This document shows, one piece after another, positions 28,570-37,815 of a stretch of DNA of 64,000 nt (position 1 is the stretch's first letter; each line of letters starts with the position of its first letter). This stretch comes from Micromonospora thermarum (GTDB lineage: Bacteria > Actinomycetota > Actinomycetes > Mycobacteriales > Micromonosporaceae), in contig NZ_JAATEO010000009.1 in the NCBI RefSeq assembly GCF_012034245.1, positions 124,001 through 188,000 on the forward strand, given 5' to 3'. The notes under the pieces were generated by a model. It saw nothing but the letters and a program-made list of their open reading frames with translations. It made no database searches and was not told the DNA's origin. The position numbers were made by a program, and so were the translations under genes.

Positions 28570-28618
28570 CGGACGGCGACCCGGCACTCGGCCCTGTCGG
28601 CGGGACAGGTCGGTCCCG

Positions 28619-28624
28619 TAAGGT
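28619..28624 (+). promoter_or_regulatory. Leaderless -10 box
   Basis: TAAGGT, 6 nt before GTG 28631. Confidence 0.5.
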
Positions 28625-28630
28625 TCCCGA

Positions 28631-29275
28631 GTGCCGCTGCTCCTGCTCGATCTGGACAACACGCTGCTCGACCGGGAGGGTCCGTTCCGCGCCTGGGGCG
28701 AGCAGTTCCTGGCCAGCATCGGTGCGCCGGCCGCAGACATCGACTGGCTGCTCTCCATCGACGCGGACGGGCTCACCGACCGCTGGGACATCGCCGACGC
28801 CATCCGCGACCGGTACGCGCTGCGGATCCCCTCCATCGACCTGGTGGAGGAACTGCACGACGGGGTGGTGGCGTACACCCGCCTGGACCCGCTCGTGGCC
28901 TGCGCGCTGCGGATCGCCGACGGCGCCGGCTGGGTGCCCGTGGTGGTGACCAACGGTGCGGTGCGCCAGCAGGACGCCAAGATCCGGGGGACCGGGCTGG
29001 ACCGGTACGTCGCCGACTGGGTCATCTCCGAGGAAGCCGGTGTGAGCAAGCCGAACCCGAGGATCTTCGCGCTGGCCGCCCAGCGGGTCCGGATGCCGTT
29101 GCGGGGAGCCTGGGTGATCGGCGACGGCCCGGAGGCGGACATCGGCGGCGCGGCCGCCATCGGCCTGCCGAGCGTCTGGCTGCACCGGGGCCGGACCTGG
29201 ACCGACGGTCGGTTCGCCCCGACCTACACCGTGGACGGCCTGATCGCGGCCGTCGCCACGGTCCTCGGCGCCTGA
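28631..29275 (+). CDS. HAD-superfamily hydrolase
   Basis: 214-aa predicted phosphatase. Motif I is LLDLDNTLLDREG (nucleophile Asp), motif II VVVTNGAVRQQ, motif III lysine in GVSKPNPRIF and motif IV VIGDGPEADIGGA. The helical cap between motif I and II (residues ~15-95) indicates subfamily I, so a small phosphorylated metabolite is the likely substrate. GTG 28631 is placed by the upstream TAAGGT box. Confidence 0.9.
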   Translation: MPLLLLDLDNTLLDREGPFRAWGEQFLASIGAPAADIDWLLSIDADGLTDRWDIADAIRDRYALRIPSIDLVEELHDGVVAYTRLDPLVACALRIADGAGWVPVVVTNGAVRQQDAKIRGTGLDRYVADWVISEEAGVSKPNPRIFALAAQRVRMPLRGAWVIGDGPEADIGGAAAIGLPSVWLHRGRTWTDGRFAPTYTVDGLIAAVATVLGA

Positions 29276-29511
29276 CCCGGGCCCGTGGCGGGAGGGCCGG
29301 TCCGGACCGGCGCGTAAATCGGTTGCCCCGCCGGCCGCCGGCGGTGAGCATGGTGCCGCACCCGCACCGCCGCCGGCCGTCGCCAGCGGTCGTCGTGCGT
29401 CACGCGAACCCGGGCCGGACGCCCGGTCGAGGAGAGGGGGTCGGTCATGGCCGTCTTCGCAGGTCGCTTCCACCTGCCTCCAGCAACCTCGACCAAGGGA
29501 CTCTCACCGCA

Positions 29512-30447
29512 GTGCGCGATCACGACCTTCCGGCGCCGGAGCGCCGTACCCGCGGCAAGCGCCGCTTCGACGACGACGAACCACACTTCCTGAAGCGCGG
29601 CCGGCCCGCCGAGCCGCTGCTCACCGACCCCGACACCGAGCCGGACCCGGAGACGGGGGAAACCTGGTCCTCCTGGGACGACGCGGTCCACGGGCCTGAA
29701 CCGCACCCGGACTGGCTGGTCACCGAGCTGGCCGCCAAGGACATCGACCTGGGCGTGCTGAAGACCGGCAAGGAGGCCGACGTCCACCTGGTTCGCCGGG
29801 CCGTACCCGGCACCGACCGGTCCTGCCTGCTCGCGGTCAAGCGGTACCGGGACGCCAACCACCGGCTGTTCCACCGGGACGCCGGCTATCTGGAGGGGCG
29901 CCGGGTCCGCCGGTCCCGGGAGATGCGGGCGATGACCGGTCGGACCTCGTTCGGCCGCCAGATGATCGCCGGGCAGTGGGCGGCGGCCGAGTTCGCCGCG
30001 CTGAGCCGGCTCTGGGAGATCGGCTCGCGGTACGGGACGATCGCCGTGCCGTACCCGGTGCAGCTGCGCGGGACCGAGCTGATGCTGGAGTTCCTCGGCG
30101 ACGCCGACGGCGGGCGCGCCGCCCCGCGACTGGCCCAGCTGCGGCCCGAGGGGGAGGAGCTGCGCGACCTGTGGCGGCAACTCGTGGACGCCCTGGTCGT
30201 TCTCGCCCGCGCCGGCCACGCCCACGGTGACCTGTCGCCGTACAACCTGCTGGTGCACGCCGGGCGCCTGGTGCTCATCGACCTGCCGCAGGTCGTCGAC
30301 CTGGTCGCCAACCCGCAGGGCGCCGAGTTCCTGGCCCGGGACGTGCGGGTGGTCGCCACCTGGTTCGCCGCGCGCGGGCTGCCGGCGGCGCAGGCCGACC
30401 CGGCGGCCCTGACCGAGCTGCTGCTGGATGAGGCTGGCCTGCGCTGA
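29512..30447 (+). CDS. RIO-type atypical kinase/ATPase
   Basis: 311-aa protein with a RIO1-like kinase fold. LGVLKTGKEADVHLVRR forms the ATP loop, LLAVKRYRDANHRLFHRD contains the catalytic Lys, HAHGDLSPYNLLVHAG is the catalytic loop, and VLIDLPQVVDLV is the metal-binding segment, where RIO proteins have Asp but no DFG. The first ~65 residues are charged and probably flexible. GTG 29512 (VRDHDLPAPERR) follows AAGGGA by 11 nt; the frame is open further upstream but without a ribosome site. The bacterial function of this family is not well known. Confidence 0.88.
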   Translation: MRDHDLPAPERRTRGKRRFDDDEPHFLKRGRPAEPLLTDPDTEPDPETGETWSSWDDAVHGPEPHPDWLVTELAAKDIDLGVLKTGKEADVHLVRRAVPGTDRSCLLAVKRYRDANHRLFHRDAGYLEGRRVRRSREMRAMTGRTSFGRQMIAGQWAAAEFAALSRLWEIGSRYGTIAVPYPVQLRGTELMLEFLGDADGGRAAPRLAQLRPEGEELRDLWRQLVDALVVLARAGHAHGDLSPYNLLVHAGRLVLIDLPQVVDLVANPQGAEFLARDVRVVATWFAARGLPAAQADPAALTELLLDEAGLR

Positions 30448-30457
30448 TCGGGATCCC

Positions 30458-30528
30458 CCCGGGCGGCAGGCCAGGCCGCCCGGGACCGCGCGACGGTCCG
30501 GCGCCGCCCACGAGGGCAGCGCCGGACC
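30458..30528. terminator. Two hairpins between convergent genes
   Basis: CCCGGGCGGC (30458-30467) with GCCGCCCGGG (30475-30484), and GGTCCGGCGC (30495-30504) with GCGCCGGACC (30519-30528). Both stems are perfect 10-mers, without T-runs, lying between the RIO and DUF2630 genes. Confidence 0.65.
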
Positions 30529-30558
30529 GCCGGGCCGGTCGCCGAGGCCGTCGGCCCC

Positions 30559-30807
30559 TCACTGGAGGTAGCGCTCGACCTCCGGCACCGGGCGTGCGCC
30601 CTGCGCGTCGGGATCGCCGTGGGTCGTCCGGGCGGCGCGCCGCCGGCGCAGCAGGTCCCAGCACTGGTCCAGGGACTCCTCCAGCTCACGCAGGCGGGTG
30701 CGGGCCTCCTCGTCGGTGCCCACCTCGTTGGCCTGGGCGTCGGCGCGGAGCCGATGCTCCTCGTCGACCAGCTCGGAGATCCGCTTCAGGATGGTCTTGT
30801 CGTCCAT
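30559..30807 (-). CDS. DUF2630 family protein
   Basis: 82-aa small acidic/basic helical protein. The DUF2630 signature is visible as KTILKRISELVDEEHRLRADAQ and RLRELEESLDQCWDLLRRRRAARTTHGDPD; it should form an antiparallel helical hairpin. ATG 30807 (MDDKTIL) is the family start; ATG 30813, two codons earlier, is the alternative. Function unknown. Confidence 0.85.
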   Translation of the reverse strand: MDDKTILKRISELVDEEHRLRADAQANEVGTDEEARTRLRELEESLDQCWDLLRRRRAARTTHGDPDAQGARPVPEVERYLQ

Positions 30808-31309
30808 GACCATGAGCCTGTCACAGGGCGCCCGGGAACGCCCGCGATCGGACCGGGCGGGGCCGGTTGGCTCCCGGGCCGGTACGAGGTGGCGAGGAGA
30901 CGTGGCGGCGCGAATTGTTGCGGGAGCAAACGCTGCCCCGTCAACTACCAGTCTGAAGTCCGAAGCCCGCACGCTGGCACGGGTTGCAAGGGGCCGGAAG
31001 ACTGCTCGGTTGGTATGGACACAGACCGAACCCGGTCGTTACCGAGGATGGCGACGAACTACACTGTGGATCGCCGAGGGCAGGTCCCTGCGCGTGCCAC
31101 GTGGCCAGTCACCGAACCTGCCGTTCACGGTCCAGCGAATGCCTTGCGGGCCGCCGCTCCCGCCTCCGCTCGCGGGATCCAGAGTCGTCGGGTGACGAAG
31201 ATGATCATCCATTGCGTGAACTGAGTTACAACTTGCACACTGACTGTGCTGCAACTTCCACCGGGCGCCACAAGGCTTACCGGCGGGGCGGCAGGGGAGG
31301 GGGATCGGG
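30808..31309. other. 502-nt gene-free region upstream of the diterpene operon
   Basis: No convincing coding frame on either strand. The right half has visibly more A/T than the flanking genes. Near the P450 start there is a dyad with arms TTGCACA (31233-31239) and TGTGCTGCAA (31245-31254), and TTGCGT at 31213-31218. I could not place a confident promoter, though the operon promoter must lie here. Confidence 0.5.
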
Positions 31310-32683
31310 TTGACGGCGCCGCGGACCAAAACCAAGTCCATTCCCGCCCGGAAGGCCCTACCGTGGCTGATCCGCGACACCCACCAGGCGCTCGTCGACA
31401 TCGCCAACCGGTCCGGCGGTGGCGCCGTCCGCGTCGGGCTCGGCGTCTCGAGCGCCTACCTTGTCACCAATCCCGACGACATCCAGCGGGTGCTCGAGCA
31501 GGCGGACGTCTACCCGCGCCCGGGCGACACCGCGCTGTGGCGGTCGGTGCGCAAGCTCGTCGGCGACGGCATCCTTGCCGAAGGCGACACGTGGACGGCC
31601 AGCCGGAGGACACTGGCTCCGCTGTTCCGAGCCACCCGCGTCGACGCCTTGGTCGGCACCATGGCCGAGGCCATCGAGGGGTCGGCAGGCCGGCTGGACG
31701 AGGCGGCTGCGACGGGAACGCCAATCGACATCGGTGCGGAGCTGTCTCGCATGGTTGCCGCCGCCATCATGCGGGTCTTCTTCGCCGACCGGGTCTCTGT
31801 GGACTCCGCCCTGCGAATCATGGCAGCGCAGGAGGTGATCGTCACCTCGATGGCGCCGCGCCTGCTCGCACCCTTCGTGCCCTGGTGGATCCGGCTGCCT
31901 GGCGACCGACAATTCCACGCAGCAGTCCAGGCCATCGACGACATCCTCCTCCCAGTGCTGCGCGAGGCGCTCCAGCGACCGGGCGACGGTGACGATGTCC
32001 TGTCGACCCTCGCTCGCGCCCGCACGGCCGACGGGCACGCGTTGAGTGAGAAGCAGATGCGCGATGATCTCGTGTCGATGGTCGCCGTCACGACCGAAAC
32101 AACGTACGTCGTGCTCACCTGGCTGTGGCCGGTCCTCGCCAACCATCCGCACATCGCCGCCCGGCTCTACGACGAGATCGATGAGGTCGTGGGCCGGAAC
32201 CCCGTCCGTGCCGACCACCTGCCGAACCTGGCCTACACCAAGATGGTTCTGCAGGAACTCCTCAGGCTCTACCCCGCCGGATGGATCGTGCCCCGCCGGG
32301 CGGCCGCCGCCGACGTCCTCGGCAGGGTACGGATCGAACAGGGCAGCACCATCGTCCTGTCCCCGTACGCCACCCACCGTATGTCGTCCCTCTGGGGGCC
32401 GAACGCAGAGGTCTTCGACCCCGAACGCTTCGCGCCCGGGCGCGAAGGGGCGGAGGAGCGGCACCGCTACGCGTACTACCCTTTCGGCGGCGGGAAGCAC
32501 CGGTGTCTCGGCGAGCACCTGTTCAACCTCGAGGCCATCCTCATCGTGGCCACGCTGCTGAGCAGATTCCGGTTCACCCTGACCGATCCCGCCCTTCCCG
32601 GCACGAGGGTAGCCGCTTCCCTTCGCCCTGCCCGTCGCGTCAAAATGATCTTGACGCCCCTCGAACGGACCGCCGCACGATAG
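31310..32683 (+). CDS. Cytochrome P450 of the diterpene operon
   Basis: 457-aa heme monooxygenase, soluble, no membrane anchor. The I-helix acid-alcohol pair is in VAVTTETTYVVLTW, the ExxR motif in LQELLRLYPAGW, PERF in FDPERFAPGR, and the heme loop is FGGGKHRCLG with the heme thiolate Cys399. The start is TTG 31310 after a strong GGGAGGGGG site. It is first of three genes: the class I terpene synthase starts 10 nt after its stop. It probably oxidises the diterpene made by the next two enzymes. Confidence 0.93.
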   Translation: MTAPRTKTKSIPARKALPWLIRDTHQALVDIANRSGGGAVRVGLGVSSAYLVTNPDDIQRVLEQADVYPRPGDTALWRSVRKLVGDGILAEGDTWTASRRTLAPLFRATRVDALVGTMAEAIEGSAGRLDEAAATGTPIDIGAELSRMVAAAIMRVFFADRVSVDSALRIMAAQEVIVTSMAPRLLAPFVPWWIRLPGDRQFHAAVQAIDDILLPVLREALQRPGDGDDVLSTLARARTADGHALSEKQMRDDLVSMVAVTTETTYVVLTWLWPVLANHPHIAARLYDEIDEVVGRNPVRADHLPNLAYTKMVLQELLRLYPAGWIVPRRAAAADVLGRVRIEQGSTIVLSPYATHRMSSLWGPNAEVFDPERFAPGREGAEERHRYAYYPFGGGKHRCLGEHLFNLEAILIVATLLSRFRFTLTDPALPGTRVAASLRPARRVKMILTPLERTAAR

Positions 32684-32692
32684 GAGCCGCCC

Positions 32693-33598
32693 GTGCCCCC
32701 ATCCCTCCTCAACGACGGATTCGCGGCCGCGTCCGACCAGGGACGGATCTGCTCGGTCGCCGCGCGGGGCCAGCGTGACCTGCAGCAACAGGTGAAGGTC
32801 TATCCGAGCCTGTTCCCTAACCCGCCGGTCGACGACGCCATGCTCAGCGCCCTGGCGCTGTCCACGGCGTTCATCGCCCCGTGGTGCGGCGCGGGGCAAC
32901 TGCGCATCGCCAACCGCGCCTCCCTCTGGGTCACCGCCGAGGACTGGCAGATCGACAACGTGGCGACCGCGCTGGACGACGTCACCGCGACGGTGTCCGC
33001 CTGCGTGGCCGTCGCCGGCGGCGCCACGCCGGCGGCCGGCGACGAACTCGCTCAGTTCCTCGCCGACATCCGCGACGAGTTGGCCGCCAGCGCCGCGTTC
33101 GCGGCGGTGCAGCCGCTGTGGATCGACGAGGTCCGTCGGATGCTCACCGCGGACGCGCGGGAGTGGCGGTGGCGCGCTGCCCGGGCTGACGACGAGACGC
33201 AGGTGCCCACGTTCGCCGAGTATCTGGCCAACGCGGACAACTACGGCGCCAGCTTCGTGAACGCCTCGCACTGGATCGCCACCGGTGACGAGCAGACGCT
33301 GAACCACCTCCCCGAGCTGCTCGCCGTCAGCCGTGCGGTGCAGCAGGTCCTGCGGCTGGTCAACGACCTGGCCAGCTACGAGCGGGACGTCAAGACCGGC
33401 GACCTCAACTGCCTCATGCTGGGCGTCGACCGGGTCGAGGTCGAGCGGCAGGCCGCCGACCGGATCGGCCAGTGCCGCGCCCTCCTGCAGAGCCTGCACG
33501 GGTCGTGCCCGCAGCAGGCGCTCTATCTCGCCCGGGAGATCGGGTTCACGACCGGCTTCTACCACGGGACCGACTTCTGGGGGAGCCATGAGCGCTGA
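32693..33598 (+). CDS. Class I terpene synthase (diterpene type)
   Basis: 301-aa alpha-helical terpene synthase, expected to ionise a prenyl diphosphate with Mg2+. The metal-binding NSE motif is clear: NDLASYERD with Asn224, Ser228 and Asp232. The first acidic motif is unusual: EDWQID (Glu83, Asp84, Asp88) in place of DDxxD. GTG 32693 follows TAGGAG. Its last 11 nt overlap the class II cyclase gene, so the two are coupled. The pairing implies a bicyclic diphosphate such as a labdane or halimane type as substrate. Confidence 0.85.
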   Translation: MPPSLLNDGFAAASDQGRICSVAARGQRDLQQQVKVYPSLFPNPPVDDAMLSALALSTAFIAPWCGAGQLRIANRASLWVTAEDWQIDNVATALDDVTATVSACVAVAGGATPAAGDELAQFLADIRDELAASAAFAAVQPLWIDEVRRMLTADAREWRWRAARADDETQVPTFAEYLANADNYGASFVNASHWIATGDEQTLNHLPELLAVSRAVQQVLRLVNDLASYERDVKTGDLNCLMLGVDRVEVERQAADRIGQCRALLQSLHGSCPQQALYLAREIGFTTGFYHGTDFWGSHER

Positions 33599-35207
33599 CC
33601 GCCAACCCCAGACCCCGCTGCTGGCCGGTCCTGCGGCCGGCCGCCGCAGCCGCGCCGCTGATGACCTGCTCACGGCGATGGCCCTCGAACCGGCCGGCCA
33701 GGTCTCGCCGTCGCTGTACGAGACCGCCCGGCTTGTCAGCCTGGCCCCCTGGCTGACCGGCCATGCGGAACGCGTGCGGTACCTGCTCAGCAGCCAGCGT
33801 GCAGACGGCGGATGGGGGCCGCCCGAGGGGTACGCCCTGGTGCCGACGTTGAGCGCGGTCGAAGCCCTCCTCGTGGTGCTCCGCACGGCGCCGGCGGTCG
33901 ATCCGCTGACCCGGGCCGTCGATCGTGGACTGCAGATGCTCACGCGGTGGCTCAGCGCGGCGCGTTCCATCCCCGACACGCCCGCGGTCGACCTCATCGT
34001 GCCCGCGCTGACCGCCGCCATCAACCGGCACCTCACCCGGGCGGACGCGCCGCCGGCGCTGAGGCATTGGCGGGCAACCCCGCGCCTGCGCCTCCCCAAC
34101 GGGATGGACGACCGTCGACTCACGGCCGTCCACGGCCTGATCGGCGCCGGCCGGGCAGTGCCGGAGAAGCTGCTGCACGCCTTGGAGGTGGTCGGCGCGC
34201 TCGCCCGTGGCGCCCAAGGCGTCCGGCCCACCCCGTCGGGCGTCGTGGGCGCATCGCCGGCCGCCACCGCCGCCTGGCTGGGACCGCCTGACGCCGGTGA
34301 GCGGCATCCGGGCGCATGCGCCTACCTGGAGGGCGTCGTCCACCAGCACGGCGCGCTGGCGCCCTGCGCGACGCCGGTCACCGTCTTCGAGCGGGCCTGG
34401 GTCGTCGCCACCCTCACCCGAGCGGGTATCGCGGTCGCACCGGCACCGCACCTGATCCGCACCTTGACCGCAGACCTGTCGCCCGCCGGCATCACGGCCG
34501 GGCCCGGGCTACCGCCGGACGCCGACACGACGGCCGTAACGTTGTATGCGCTCACCCGTCTCGGTGTCCACGTCGACCGGGAGTGCCTGTGGCGGTACGA
34601 GACGCCGGATGGCTTCTGCACCTGGCCTGGCGAAGACGGCTACTCGGTGACCACCAACGCTCACGTCCTCGATGTCATCGGCCAGCACCTTGCCACGCGC
34701 CCGGACGCCCAGCCGCGCTATCGGGCAGCCGCCCGTCGCCTGGTCGACGCGCTGCAACAGCGTCAGCAGCCAGACGGCAGTTGGCTGGACCGCTGGCACG
34801 CCTCCCCGTACTACGCCACGATGTCCTGCGCCCTGGCTCTCGCTGAGGTCACCGGCCCGCCCGTAGCCGTCACGTCGCTCACCAGGGCAGCGGACTGGGT
34901 CGTCAGCAGCCAGCGCGCCGACGGCTCGTGGGGTCGCTGGGAAGGCACGGTGGAAGAGACGGCGTACGCGGTGCAGGTGCTCGCCGCCGTCGGCCGCGGC
35001 CGGCCCGGCGCCGAGGAGGCCATCGAGCGCGGCGACGCGTACCTCGCGGCGAACTCCGCGGCGCAGGACGTGGGGCCCGCGCTCTGGCACGACAAGGACC
35101 TGTACCGCCCCACCATGATCGTACGGGCGGCGCTGCTCGCCGCCCGGCACCTCGCGTCAGGTTCTGACTCGGCCCGGTTCCAGCCGGATCTCTCGCTGAC
35201 CGGATGA
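33588..35207 (+). CDS. Class II diterpene cyclase
   Basis: 539-aa protonation-initiated cyclase that converts geranylgeranyl diphosphate to a bicyclic diphosphate. The general-acid motif appears as D311-A-D313-T-T (LPPDADTTAVTLYAL) in place of the common DxDD. QW-like repeats are seen as SSQRADGGWG near residue 65, QQPDGSWLDRWH and SSQRADGSWGRWEGTVEETAYAV near the C-terminus. ATG 33588 is within the end of the class I gene and preceded by GGGGGAG. No GGPP synthase is in the window, so the precursor must come from elsewhere. Confidence 0.9.
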   Translation: MSADRQPQTPLLAGPAAGRRSRAADDLLTAMALEPAGQVSPSLYETARLVSLAPWLTGHAERVRYLLSSQRADGGWGPPEGYALVPTLSAVEALLVVLRTAPAVDPLTRAVDRGLQMLTRWLSAARSIPDTPAVDLIVPALTAAINRHLTRADAPPALRHWRATPRLRLPNGMDDRRLTAVHGLIGAGRAVPEKLLHALEVVGALARGAQGVRPTPSGVVGASPAATAAWLGPPDAGERHPGACAYLEGVVHQHGALAPCATPVTVFERAWVVATLTRAGIAVAPAPHLIRTLTADLSPAGITAGPGLPPDADTTAVTLYALTRLGVHVDRECLWRYETPDGFCTWPGEDGYSVTTNAHVLDVIGQHLATRPDAQPRYRAAARRLVDALQQRQQPDGSWLDRWHASPYYATMSCALALAEVTGPPVAVTSLTRAADWVVSSQRADGSWGRWEGTVEETAYAVQVLAAVGRGRPGAEEAIERGDAYLAANSAAQDVGPALWHDKDLYRPTMIVRAALLAARHLASGSDSARFQPDLSLTG

Positions 35208-35386
35208 CGAGCGACGTCGATTCCTCGAACTCCCCTCGGCGGCTTCACCTGCTGTAACCGTTGATTTACGCCCCGACCTTGAGCGGTGAGTCAGACAACT
35301 GCTAGCGTGCCCCGGTCTGCACACTCGAATCGCTTGTACGGCAAGCATTGTCGGCAAGTTGCTGATGTCCGGCATGGGACGGTCTA

Positions 35387-37801
35387 ATGCGGTCTCGCAG
35401 CACGAATCTGCGCGCGAAAGTTGTTGCTCTCCTGCTGTCACTGGTCGCGCTGTGGGCATTCGCCGCCTGGGTGACAGTCCGAGACGGAGTGAACCTGCTC
35501 GGGGTCCAGGCGGTCGACAGTCAGATCGTCGGACCAAGCGAACCCCTGCTGCTTGAGCTACAGGTCGAACGCCGGTTGTCCACCGCCCAACTCGGCGGGG
35601 GCAGCCCGGACCGCGCGAAAGCCCTCGCCGCCAGCCGGATGAAGGTCGACGCCGCCGCGGCGAGGTTCAGGTCGACGGCGCAGAGCTGGCTGGCCGAACT
35701 GGTCAGCAGCGCCGAGGCCGAAAGCACCGTCAACGCGGCCATCGCCGCGTTGGACACTCTGCCCGCCACCCGTCGGTCGATCGACAACCGCGACCTTGGT
35801 CGAGAGCCGGCCGCCCAGGCGTACACCGACCTCATCGACTCCCTGTTCAAGCTGTATGACGTCGTCGGCGGCCTCGACGACCGGGAGATCGAGGCGGACA
35901 CGCGCCACCTGATCGAGCTCTACCGGATCCGAGAGCTGATCTCGCAGGAGGACGCCCTGCTGTCCGGCGCCCTCGCGGCCGGCCGGATCACCGCCCCGGA
36001 GAACGTGCGGTTCACCGAGCTCGTCGCGGCGCAGCGATTCCTCACCAACCGGGCATCCGGGCAACTCCGGCCCTCCGACAGGGCCCTGTTCGACCAGGTG
36101 GTCGCCGGTCAGGCATTCACGAAGCTCCGCGACCTGGAAGACCGGATCCTCGCTGGCGAACGCGGAACGTCCAAGCTGCCCGTCACGACCCAGGAATGGA
36201 ACACCAGCACCGAATCGGCTCTGACCGAACTGCAGAGCATGGTGCTCGACGCCGGCGACGCCTTGGTGGAACGTGCCACGCCGATCGCGGTCGGGGTCGT
36301 CGTTCGGCTGGTGCTGGCCGCCGGGCTCGGTCTGCTGGCCGTCATCGCCTCGATCGTCGTGTCGGTAACCACGGCCCGTGCGCTGGTCGCCCAGTTGCAG
36401 CGCCTCCGCGCCGCAGCCCACCAACTGGCCGACGAGCGGTTGCCCGGCGTGGTCGAGCGGCTCGGCCGCGGCGAGAAGGTCGACGTCGACGCCGAGGCCC
36501 CGCCGCTCGACTTCGGTGACGACGAGATCGGCCAGGTGGGCCAAGCGTTCAACCGGGTTCAGCAGACTGCCATCCGCACCGCGGTGGAGCAGGCTGAGCT
36601 GCGACGTACCGTCCGGGATGTCTTCCTCAGCCTCGCCCGCCGGACCCAGGCCCTCGTGCACCGGCAGGTCAGCCTGCTTGACGCGATGGAGCGGCGGGAG
36701 CAGGACGCCCAGGAACTGGAGGATCTGTTCCGGGTCGACCACCTGGCCGTCCGGATGCGTCGCAACGCGGAAAACCTCGTGGTGCTGTCCGGCGCGACGC
36801 CTGGCCGTACCTGGCGCCGCGACGTGCCGATGGTCGACGTCGTCCGCGGCGCCGTGCAGGAGGTCGAGGACTACGCCCGGGTCACCGTCATGCCCCTCGG
36901 GTCCGTCGGACTCGCCGGCCGGGCGGTCGGCGATGTCATCCACCTGCTCGCCGAGCTGATCGAGAACGCGCTGTCCTTCTCACCCCCGCACACGGAGGTC
37001 CACGTCCGAGGGCAGGCGGTGGCACGGGGCTTCGCCATCGAGATCGAAGACCGCGGGCTCGGCATGGACGACGAGGAGTTCGCGGCCGCCAACGAGCAGA
37101 TCGCCAGCAACCGCGAGTTCCAGCTGGAGAACGCCAACAAGCTCGGTCTGTTCGTGGTCAGCCGGTTGGCGGCTCGGCACAGGCTCGGCGTGCACCTGAA
37201 GGGCTCACCGTACGGCGGCACCACCGCGGTGGTGCTGATCCCGACGGAGCTGATCACCAACGAAGAATCAGTGGCGACCGTGCCCGTCGCGACCCGCCAG
37301 GCGGCCACACCTACCGCCTCCCCTGCCGATCCGGCACAGCAAGACCGTGAGCCGGTGCTCGCGTCCGGCGGCCCTGTTGCCGGGACCGAGGCCCCTGCGC
37401 AGTCTGCGCTTACGTCGCCGACGCCCAGCCTGGGAGTTCCCGCCGTGCGCCATGACGCGCCACGACCGCCCGCGTCGGCAGACGCCACCAGTGGCCGCAC
37501 GGCGCCGGTTCAAGCGGCGTCCAACTCGACGCCCGACCTGCAGCCGCGGGAGTCCCACACGCCCGGTGGCCTTCCTGTCCGCGTGCGCCAGAGCAGCCTC
37601 GCACCGCAGCTGAGGGACAGCTCCGGCCCGACCGAGGACACCACAGACAGCGATCTGACCAGATCGCCCGATCACGTCCGCCGGATGATGGCTTCGTACC
37701 AGAGTGGCAGCCTGCGCGGCCGCGCCGATGCCGAGCGCCTGCGGGACGAGGACGGCGACGCGGGAGCGGATGACTCGGCAGCGCCCGGGACCGAGCGGTA
37801 G
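35387..37801 (+). CDS. cvnA: Conservon sensor-kinase-like protein CvnA
   Basis: 804-aa membrane protein. TM1 at residues ~8-30, an extracytoplasmic helical nitrate/nitrite-sensing-like domain (~35-300), TM2 (VVVRLVLAAGLGLLAVIASIVVSV), a HAMP-like segment and a HATPase domain with the N-box ELIENALSFSPP and G-box DRGLGMDDEEF. No clear phosphorylated His box, as is common in CvnA. Residues ~620-800 are Pro/Ser/Thr-rich and unstructured, ending with DHVRRMMASYQSGSLRGR. Known conservons pair it with three small proteins, all of which follow here. Confidence 0.9.
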   Translation: MRSRSTNLRAKVVALLLSLVALWAFAAWVTVRDGVNLLGVQAVDSQIVGPSEPLLLELQVERRLSTAQLGGGSPDRAKALAASRMKVDAAAARFRSTAQSWLAELVSSAEAESTVNAAIAALDTLPATRRSIDNRDLGREPAAQAYTDLIDSLFKLYDVVGGLDDREIEADTRHLIELYRIRELISQEDALLSGALAAGRITAPENVRFTELVAAQRFLTNRASGQLRPSDRALFDQVVAGQAFTKLRDLEDRILAGERGTSKLPVTTQEWNTSTESALTELQSMVLDAGDALVERATPIAVGVVVRLVLAAGLGLLAVIASIVVSVTTARALVAQLQRLRAAAHQLADERLPGVVERLGRGEKVDVDAEAPPLDFGDDEIGQVGQAFNRVQQTAIRTAVEQAELRRTVRDVFLSLARRTQALVHRQVSLLDAMERREQDAQELEDLFRVDHLAVRMRRNAENLVVLSGATPGRTWRRDVPMVDVVRGAVQEVEDYARVTVMPLGSVGLAGRAVGDVIHLLAELIENALSFSPPHTEVHVRGQAVARGFAIEIEDRGLGMDDEEFAAANEQIASNREFQLENANKLGLFVVSRLAARHRLGVHLKGSPYGGTTAVVLIPTELITNEESVATVPVATRQAATPTASPADPAQQDREPVLASGGPVAGTEAPAQSALTSPTPSLGVPAVRHDAPRPPASADATSGRTAPVQAASNSTPDLQPRESHTPGGLPVRVRQSSLAPQLRDSSGPTEDTTDSDLTRSPDHVRRMMASYQSGSLRGRADAERLRDEDGDAGADDSAAPGTER

Positions 37802-37815
37802 AAAGAGGATCGAGA

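Noticed and set aside
30808..31309. Remnant of an insertion sequence at the left edge of the diterpene block
   Set aside because: The stretch is A/T-richer and gene-free, but no transposase piece, terminal repeats or target duplication could be found.
31310..32683. The P450 as cvnE of the conservon
   Set aside because: It lies upstream of cvnA and is tied to the terpene synthase gene by 10 nt, whereas conservon P450s follow cvnD.
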